Part shown: piece by piece, positions 59,171 to 64,000 of the stretch
Numbering within the stretch: the stretch's first letter is position 1
How the letters are laid out: every line of letters begins with the position of its first letter
Notes under the pieces: model-generated
Told to the model about the DNA's origin: nothing
Seen by the model: the letters and a program-made list of their open reading frames with translations, nothing else
Database searches by the model: none
Assembly (NCBI GenBank): GCA_017627955.1
Contig: JAGAFU010000001.1
Span: 1-64,000, forward strand
Direction: 5' to 3'
Source: Bacteroidales bacterium
Lineage (GTDB): Bacteria; Bacteroidota; Bacteroidia; Bacteroidales; UBA932
DNA: 64,000 bases
Program-made: the position numbers and the translations under genes

Positions 59171-60256
59171 TCAATCGGCGGAATAATCCTTTATCTTCTG
59201 TTCTTCGGAAATAGGACAGACCAGGGCATTCCCGTCCCTCACAGCCACGATATAGCCATCAAGGCCGGAGACGACCACCTTCCTCGCGTCTTCGGCATGG
59301 ACAATACAACCCTCGCAACCGAACAGCCTGATGTCCTTGCCGATAACCTTGTTGCCACCATCGACCGCTTTGGCGGCTCCTCCGTCTGGAACAGGATCTT
59401 CGTGGGGCATGGGAATATGTTCCTTTATCGAGGAAAAACTCCCGAGGTCAGACCAACCGAGGTCACTGGCAATCACATGAATATCCTTGGATTTCTCCAT
59501 GACGGCATAGTCGATGGATATCTTCTCACAGGTGGGGAAGAGCTCCTTGAGGGTCTCCTCTTCTTTCCAGGTCCCGAACGAGGCGGCGATCGAGTCCATT
59601 ATCCCGGCGATCTGGGGAGCATGCTCCCTGAGCTCGGAAATAATTGTCTTGCAGCTCCATACGAATAATCCCGCATTCCAGAAATAGTTACCGGCGGCAA
59701 GATATGACTCGGCTGTCTTAAGATCCGGTTTCTCTTTGAACTCCTTTACCTTGACGATCTCGTCAGGAAGCCTTTCCTCCGCCTGGATGTAGCCGTAGCC
59801 TGTCTCTGGTTTGGAAGGCTCGATCCCCACGGTGACAATCCTGTGGGTCCCGTCCGTGAAATTCAGGGCCTTTCGGATCGCTGCGGCGAACTTCTGGACA
59901 TTGATGACCAGGGCATCCGCGGGGGTGACGATTATGTTGGCGTCAGGGAACTCCGCGTTTATCTTCCAGCATGCGTAGGCGATGCATGGGGCGGTGTTCC
60001 TAGGAACCGGCTCGGCGAGGATGTGACTTTGCGGAATGCCTGGCAGCTGTTCCTTCACTATGTCCACATACGCCTCGGAAGTGACAACCCAGAATCTCTC
60101 CAGATCGCAGACCGGTCTGAACCTGTCGACAGTCATCTGGATGAGGGTCTTACCTATCCCGAGCAAATCTATGAATTGTTTTGGCATTGAGGGCGTGCTG
60201 ACAGGCCACAGGCGGCTTCCGACTCCTCCAGCCATTATTACGACGTGGGTATTCAT
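59171..60256 (-). CDS. Mannose-1-phosphate guanylyltransferase
   Basis: Makes GDP-mannose from mannose-1-phosphate and GTP for surface glycans. The 361 aa begin with the nucleotidyltransferase signature VIMAGGVGSRLWPVS (about 6-20) and PKQFIDLLG (about 25-33). Later blocks are AEPVPRNTAPCIAYA (about 108-122), the metal Asp in VTPADALV and FKEKPD near 196, then NAGLFVWSC. It lacks the C-terminal phosphomannose isomerase domain of longer forms. The start is ATG 60256; the same frame stays open to 60901, but that part is antisense to the aquaporin gene. Mannose-1-phosphate is also the product of both GH130 enzymes in this window, so mannan catabolism could feed it directly. Confidence 0.93.
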   Translation of the reverse strand: MNTHVVIMAGGVGSRLWPVSTPSMPKQFIDLLGIGKTLIQMTVDRFRPVCDLERFWVVTSEAYVDIVKEQLPGIPQSHILAEPVPRNTAPCIAYACWKINAEFPDANIIVTPADALVINVQKFAAAIRKALNFTDGTHRIVTVGIEPSKPETGYGYIQAEERLPDEIVKVKEFKEKPDLKTAESYLAAGNYFWNAGLFVWSCKTIISELREHAPQIAGIMDSIAASFGTWKEEETLKELFPTCEKISIDYAVMEKSKDIHVIASDLGWSDLGSFSSIKEHIPMPHEDPVPDGGAAKAVDGGNKVIGKDIRLFGCEGCIVHAEDARKVVVSGLDGYIVAVRDGNALVCPISEEQKIKDYSAD

Positions 60257-60382
60257 AATATAATCGATTATAGTTCCGGATGTAAATTTATAAAAAATCA
60301 TGGATTTAACCGGAGAATTTTGTAAATTGGCATGGTAAAAGGTATAACAACTATTGTTAATATCACTTAATAACAAAACATT

Positions 60383-61078
60383 ATGAGAAAGTACATCGCT
60401 GAATGTATCGGGACATTTGTCCTGACTTTCCTCGGCTGCGCCACGGCAATGTTCGTGGGTTGCGGCACTCCCGCCGGCCTGTTCGCGACAGCCGCGGCCT
60501 TTGGTCTCTCGGTCATCGCCATGGCCTACACCATCGGCGGAATTTCCGGTTGCCACATCAATCCTGCCATCACCCTCGGCGTGGCCCTTTCTGGCCGCAT
60601 GAGCTGGAAGGATGCCTGCGGCTACTGGTGCGGACAGATCATCGGTGCCATCATCGCCGGAGCATGCCTTCTTCTTTTCGCGAAGACCATGGCCCAGCCT
60701 GGTGCCGCTTTCGCCGGTGCCAACCCTGCCGGACTTGGCACTAACGGTGTCGCCGGAGCCGGTGGAGTCGGTGGAGCTTTCCTCGTTGAGGTCGTAGCCA
60801 CCTTCCTGTTCGTCCTCGTGGTTCTCGGAACCACCGACAGCAAGGTCGGAGCCGGCAACTTCGCCGGTCTTGCCATCGGTCTCAGCCTCGTGCTGATCCA
60901 CCTCGTGTGCATCAACCTCACCGGAACCTCCGTCAACCCCGCCCGTTCAATCGGTCCCGCCCTCTTCGCTGGCGGTCAGGCCCTGAAGGATCTCTGGGTG
61001 TTCATCGTCGCCCCGCTCATCGGTGGTGCTCTCAGCGCCATTGTCTGGTGCGCCCTTACTCCCAAGGAGGAAAAATAG
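60383..61078 (+). CDS. Aquaporin (MIP family, AqpZ-like)
   Basis: Inner-membrane water channel of 231 aa with six membrane helices and two half-helices. Both NPA boxes are present: SGCHINPAITLGVALSG (about 55-71) and TGTSVNPARSIGPALF (about 179-194). The selectivity filter can be read as the family-typical Phe/His/Arg pattern with Arg after the second NPA (NPAR), pointing to water rather than glycerol. The loop AGANPAGLGTNGVAGAGGVGG (about 112-132) is glycine-rich. It has its own terminator (61098-61122). It is divergent from the guanylyltransferase gene. Confidence 0.93.
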   Translation: MRKYIAECIGTFVLTFLGCATAMFVGCGTPAGLFATAAAFGLSVIAMAYTIGGISGCHINPAITLGVALSGRMSWKDACGYWCGQIIGAIIAGACLLLFAKTMAQPGAAFAGANPAGLGTNGVAGAGGVGGAFLVEVVATFLFVLVVLGTTDSKVGAGNFAGLAIGLSLVLIHLVCINLTGTSVNPARSIGPALFAGGQALKDLWVFIVAPLIGGALSAIVWCALTPKEEK

Positions 61079-61097
61079 TTCCGATCGCGACGTTTTA

Positions 61098-61122
61098 GGC
61101 CGGCAAACTGCCGGCCTTTTTT
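61098..61122 (+). terminator. Terminator after the aquaporin gene
   Basis: GGCCGGCA pairs with TGCCGGCC around an AAC loop, followed by TTTTTT. Confidence 0.92.
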
Positions 61123-61164
61123 GTTATTATTTTGATAATCAAGGATATTTTCTTATTTTTAGGC

Positions 61165-62553
61165 ATGCTAGAGAAGATTATATCCTCGGTTAACGATGTC
61201 GTCTGGAGTCCGGCGCTGGTAGTCCTGCTTGTCGGGGCCGGCTTGTATTTTTCCCTTCGGACACGTTTCGTTCAGTTGAGGCGTTTCGGACTCATGACCC
61301 GCCTTCTTTTCCGCAAGAAGGACAAGGAGTCCGCCAACAAAGGAGTCTCATCTTTCGAGGCCTTCTGCATAGCTCTTTCCGGAAGGGTAGGTACCGGGAA
61401 TATCGTGGGAGTGGCGACAGCGATTGCCCTCGGCGGGCCTGGATCGGTCTTCTGGATGTGGGTCATCGCTTTCTTCGGGGCTTCCACAGCTTTCGTGGAG
61501 TCTACTCTGGCCCAGATTTTCAAGTTTTCCCACCCCACAGGCTACAGGGGAGGTCCAGCTACTTACATCGAGAAAGGCCTCAAGGCTCGCTGGATGGGAA
61601 TATTGTTCGCGGTTGTTACGATAGTGGCGACGGGGCTGCTCCTACCCACGGTGCAGTCCAACGGATTGTCCGCCGCCGCATATAACTCCTTTGGGATCAA
61701 TCCTTTAATCTCCGGTTTAGTCCTTGCCTTCATCCTGGGACTGGTGATCGTCGGGGGAGTACAGAGGATCGCTAAGGCCGCCGCGCTGGTCACCCCTGTC
61801 ATGGCGGTCGTCTATATTCTCATCTCCATAGTTATTCTCGTCCTCAATTATCAGGCTATCCCGGGCCTCCTTTCATTGATTGTCAAGAACGCGTTCGGAA
61901 TCAATCCTTTGTGCGGAGGAATCCTTGGATCGACCATCATGATGGGCGTGAAGCGCGGGTTGTTCTCCAACGAGGCGGGGCAGGGAACTGGAGCTATCCC
62001 TTCAGCGTCCGCTGACGTGAAGCATCCCGCCGAGCAGGGCCTTGTCCAGGCCTTTTCCGTCTACGTCGACACCCTCCTGGTCTGTACGGCAACCGCGCTT
62101 ATGATCCTCTCGGCCGGCACCTTCAACATCCTTGACGCCAAGACAGGAGAAATGCTGGTGGCGAACGATCCCGGACTCGGAGCCAATTATGTGGGATATA
62201 CCCAGGCTGCCGTCGATTCGGTCATCGGAGGATTCGGGAGCGTTTTCGTGAGCGTTGCCCTGGCCTTTTTCGTGTTCACGACAGTCATGGCCTATTATTT
62301 CTATTCAGAATCCAGCATAATGTATCTTTGCAGCCTGAAGGACAATTTCTCCAGAAAGAAGGAGAACTTGATGATCAGGATTCTTCAGGCCGTAATTCTT
62401 GCCGCCGTAGTCTTTGGTGCGGTCAAAGAAGCGAATACGGTCTGGACACTCGGTGACATCGGTGTCGGCCTCATGGCATGGGTCAATGTGGTCGCGATAA
62501 TCATCCTTGCCCCAAAGGCTTTCGCTGCCTTGAAGGAATACGAGAAAAGTTAG
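61165..62553 (+). CDS. Alanine/glycine:cation symporter (AGCS family)
   Basis: Sodium-coupled alanine or glycine importer of the inner membrane, 462 aa with about 11 helices. Family signatures are FCIALSGRVGTGNIVGVATAIALGGPG (about 66-92), the GGPATYIEKGLKA loop (about 129-141) and GLFSNEAGQGTGAIPSASADVKHPAEQG (about 269-296). The frame opens at TTG 61132, but ATG 61165 gives the normal N terminus (MLEKIISSVNDVVW). It lies 42 bp after the aquaporin terminator and is convergent with the FAD oxidoreductase (4-bp overlap). Confidence 0.95.
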   Translation: MLEKIISSVNDVVWSPALVVLLVGAGLYFSLRTRFVQLRRFGLMTRLLFRKKDKESANKGVSSFEAFCIALSGRVGTGNIVGVATAIALGGPGSVFWMWVIAFFGASTAFVESTLAQIFKFSHPTGYRGGPATYIEKGLKARWMGILFAVVTIVATGLLLPTVQSNGLSAAAYNSFGINPLISGLVLAFILGLVIVGGVQRIAKAAALVTPVMAVVYILISIVILVLNYQAIPGLLSLIVKNAFGINPLCGGILGSTIMMGVKRGLFSNEAGQGTGAIPSASADVKHPAEQGLVQAFSVYVDTLLVCTATALMILSAGTFNILDAKTGEMLVANDPGLGANYVGYTQAAVDSVIGGFGSVFVSVALAFFVFTTVMAYYFYSESSIMYLCSLKDNFSRKKENLMIRILQAVILAAVVFGAVKEANTVWTLGDIGVGLMAWVNVVAIIILAPKAFAALKEYEKS

Positions 62554-63851
62554 ATCCTGACTCCCTGTGCCTTGAGGATGGCCTGTACACGTGCGGGCTC
62601 GGTGTTTTGCACGGCTGATCTGTCGAGAAGGGCTCTGGCCGCCGCGGCCCCGGCCGCCTGGCCTGTAACAAGGCAGGTGGCTATCTCACGGGCATCGTAT
62701 GTGATGTCTGCCTCGTAACCGAAGCAGCGCCCCGCCACGACCAGGTTCGGGGTTTTTCTTGGAAGGAGAGACCGCAGGGGAATCTGCCAGGCAGGCCTGT
62801 CCCAAACACTGTATTTATTCCCGTCCAGGTCACAATCGATATCGACACCGGCGATCCCGACAACATCCTCATAGGTTGTTTGTCCGATAGCGTCGGCCAT
62901 CGAGACATTTCGGAGGCTGTCCAGCACCCTCGTGACCCTGACCCCGAGAAGAGGTGGAGTCTCCATCAGGAAAGCCTCCTCGCAGCCTTCTTTGGTTCTC
63001 AGCTCCTGGGTCTTGTCCCACATATATTGCCGCAAGGAATCATTCAGCCGGGACATGTTGAATATGTCCAGTCCATCCTGGTCATATTCCCCGTTGGTGT
63101 GCATCAGCCCAACACCCTTTATCGGTGTCATGCTGCCATGGGCATTTTCCTCCTTGAGGTTGCCGACGCGCCACATGGCACCGATATGGTGTTTGACAAA
63201 GCGGTAGCTTTCGCCTGCCCAGTAGAATAGATCTCCGTCGCCGGTAGTGTCCACGTAATATTTGGCTTTTATGGCGCTGCGGCCGCTCTTGCTCTCGATG
63301 ATCACAGAGTCGATCCGGTCGCCTGACTTTATGATATTCACGGCATGGGCAAAGTACAGGACCTTCACCCCGGCGGCGTTGACCATCAGGCGCATGGCGT
63401 GTTTCGTGGCTTCGGGATCAACGACAGGGGAGCGCCCGGGTTGAATCGACATCCCCATGTCCTTGAGCTCGACCGCGAGCTCATCGGCGATTCCATAGAC
63501 CACCTGCTTCCACCCGGAGGCGGTTTTCGCCTCCATGCAGTTGAGCGGCAGAACCGATCCTCCGGTCCACAGACCACCAAGGAAACTGTTCATTTCCAGC
63601 AATATGACGCTGGCGCCTTCCCTCGCGGCGGCAAGAGCGGCGGCGAATCCCGCGGGGCCGGCTCCGGCAACCAGGATGTCGCAGGAGGCGATCACAGGGA
63701 TCTTTCGGGCCGGTTCCTTGACATAACCTTCGACAGCGATGTTGTCTGTTGACAGCTTCGCTTTCTCCGCGCCAGCGGCGGGAATAGCCCCGCCGACAAG
63801 CGCCGCTCCTGTCGCCGCCGACCCGATCTTAAGGAAATCCCTACGTTTCAT
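62550..63851 (-). CDS. Tat-exported FAD-dependent oxidoreductase (FAD_oxidored family)
   Basis: Flavoprotein of 433 aa with a Tat signal (KRRDFLKIGSAATGAALVGG, residues 2-21). The dinucleotide-binding motif CDILVAGAGPAGFAAALAAAREGA lies at about 57-80, the second FAD motif YYVDTTGDGDLF near 197-208, and the C-terminal NLVVAGRCFGYEADITYDAREIATCLVTGQAAGAAAA block (about 367-403) closes the FAD site. The family (PF12831) is frequent near secreted glycan-processing genes, but substrates are mostly unknown. Its stop overlaps the convergent symporter end by 4 bp. The truncated gene at the right edge lies just upstream on the same strand, 6 bp away, so both are probably in one operon. Confidence 0.9.
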   Translation of the reverse strand: MKRRDFLKIGSAATGAALVGGAIPAAGAEKAKLSTDNIAVEGYVKEPARKIPVIASCDILVAGAGPAGFAAALAAAREGASVILLEMNSFLGGLWTGGSVLPLNCMEAKTASGWKQVVYGIADELAVELKDMGMSIQPGRSPVVDPEATKHAMRLMVNAAGVKVLYFAHAVNIIKSGDRIDSVIIESKSGRSAIKAKYYVDTTGDGDLFYWAGESYRFVKHHIGAMWRVGNLKEENAHGSMTPIKGVGLMHTNGEYDQDGLDIFNMSRLNDSLRQYMWDKTQELRTKEGCEEAFLMETPPLLGVRVTRVLDSLRNVSMADAIGQTTYEDVVGIAGVDIDCDLDGNKYSVWDRPAWQIPLRSLLPRKTPNLVVAGRCFGYEADITYDAREIATCLVTGQAAGAAAARALLDRSAVQNTEPARVQAILKAQGVRI

Positions 63852-63857
63852 GTACGT

Positions 63858-64000
63858 TTATTTGACATAGAACTGGCCTCCGCCTACTCCGTAGGCATGG
63901 ACAGGACCATAGGTACCGTCGCCTTGGTACTCCTGGGCCCAGGACACTTTGGTGGCTTGCTTACCCTTGCTGGTCTGGACGATTGAGTAGCCGAAAATAA
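63858..64000 (-). CDS. C-terminal fragment of an unidentified gene (cut by window edge)
   Basis: The minus strand is open from the window edge to a TAA at 63858-63860. The 47 visible residues end VSWAQEYQGDGTYGP, VHAYGVGGGQFYVK. The Gly/Tyr/Trp-rich, beta-like character suggests an extracellular or periplasmic protein; the family is not recognisable from this tail. It is followed by the FAD oxidoreductase start after 6 bp. Confidence 0.6.
   Translation of the reverse strand, partial: IFGYSIVQTSKGKQATKVSWAQEYQGDGTYGPVHAYGVGGGQFYVK

Noticed and set aside
60257..60901. N-terminal extension of the mannose-1-phosphate guanylyltransferase frame
   Set aside because: It is antisense to the aquaporin gene and low-complexity; the nucleotidyltransferase motif begins right at ATG 60256.

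Overview
The window is a stretch of Bacteroidales chromosome. The evidence is a SusC/SusD pair with surface glycan-binding lipoproteins, BACON domains, many lipoproteins, and promoter -7 boxes of the TAnnTTTG type ahead of many genes. Most genes are GC-rich (my estimate is in the mid-50s percent by eye). I cannot place it to genus. There are no rRNA genes, no CRISPR array and no intact insertion sequence.

Layout. 1-850: tRNA-Asp, an Hsp20 gene with a sigma-54-like promoter, and clustered palindromic sites. 880-7235: a tight operon of a DUF4886 hydrolase, purine nucleoside phosphorylase, uvrA, a glycosyltransferase and a Stealth-family sugar phosphotransferase, ending in a long hairpin element. 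7492-8151: a DUF47/PhoU-like protein. 11261-8148 (minus): folE, trpS, lytic transglycosylase and a DUF4251 lipoprotein. 11416-11637: a small DUF2795 protein. 11640-15540: an accessory islet that looks more AT-rich past 13.6 kb. It holds an AlbA_2/ATPase regulator behind a 14-bp inverted repeat, the 3' remnant of an outer-membrane receptor gene, a membrane-anchored gene broken by a 20-bp tandem duplication, and a small membrane protein. 21219-15546 (minus): a five-gene operon (TIM-barrel isomerase lipoprotein, Tat-exported Gfo/Idh oxidoreductase, MFS transporter, thioredoxin-like lipoprotein, aldo/keto reductase) that looks like extracytoplasmic sugar oxidation and uptake.

21283-52785 is dominated by hemicellulose use. 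A divergent CE15-like esterase, an SDR, a CBM9-like protein and a GH130 phosphorylase come first. Then an AraC-type regulator precedes a polysaccharide utilization locus: GH5_7 mannanase, SusC, SusD, two glycan-binding lipoproteins, BACON-GH26, BACON-GH5, GH26, GH130_1, GH31 with a PA14 insert, GH2, GH3, an AGE-family (mannobiose) epimerase and a GPH symporter. The cytoplasmic route mannobiose -> mannosyl-glucose (epimerase) -> mannose-1-phosphate + glucose (GH130_1) is complete. The GH31-PA14, BACON-GH5, GH2, GH3 and xyloglucan-type binding protein resemble a xyloglucan locus, so this single SusCD locus appears to combine mannan and xyloglucan enzymes.

52793-64000: a TlpA-like lipoprotein; a solute-binding protein translationally coupled to a Cache-HAMP-PP2C (SpoIIE-type) phosphatase; a serine-type sulfatase; two tandem tRNA-Lys genes (CTT, TTT); an LpxH-like phosphatase with mannose-1-phosphate guanylyltransferase; aquaporin; a sodium:alanine symporter; a Tat-exported FAD oxidoreductase; and a truncated gene at the right edge.
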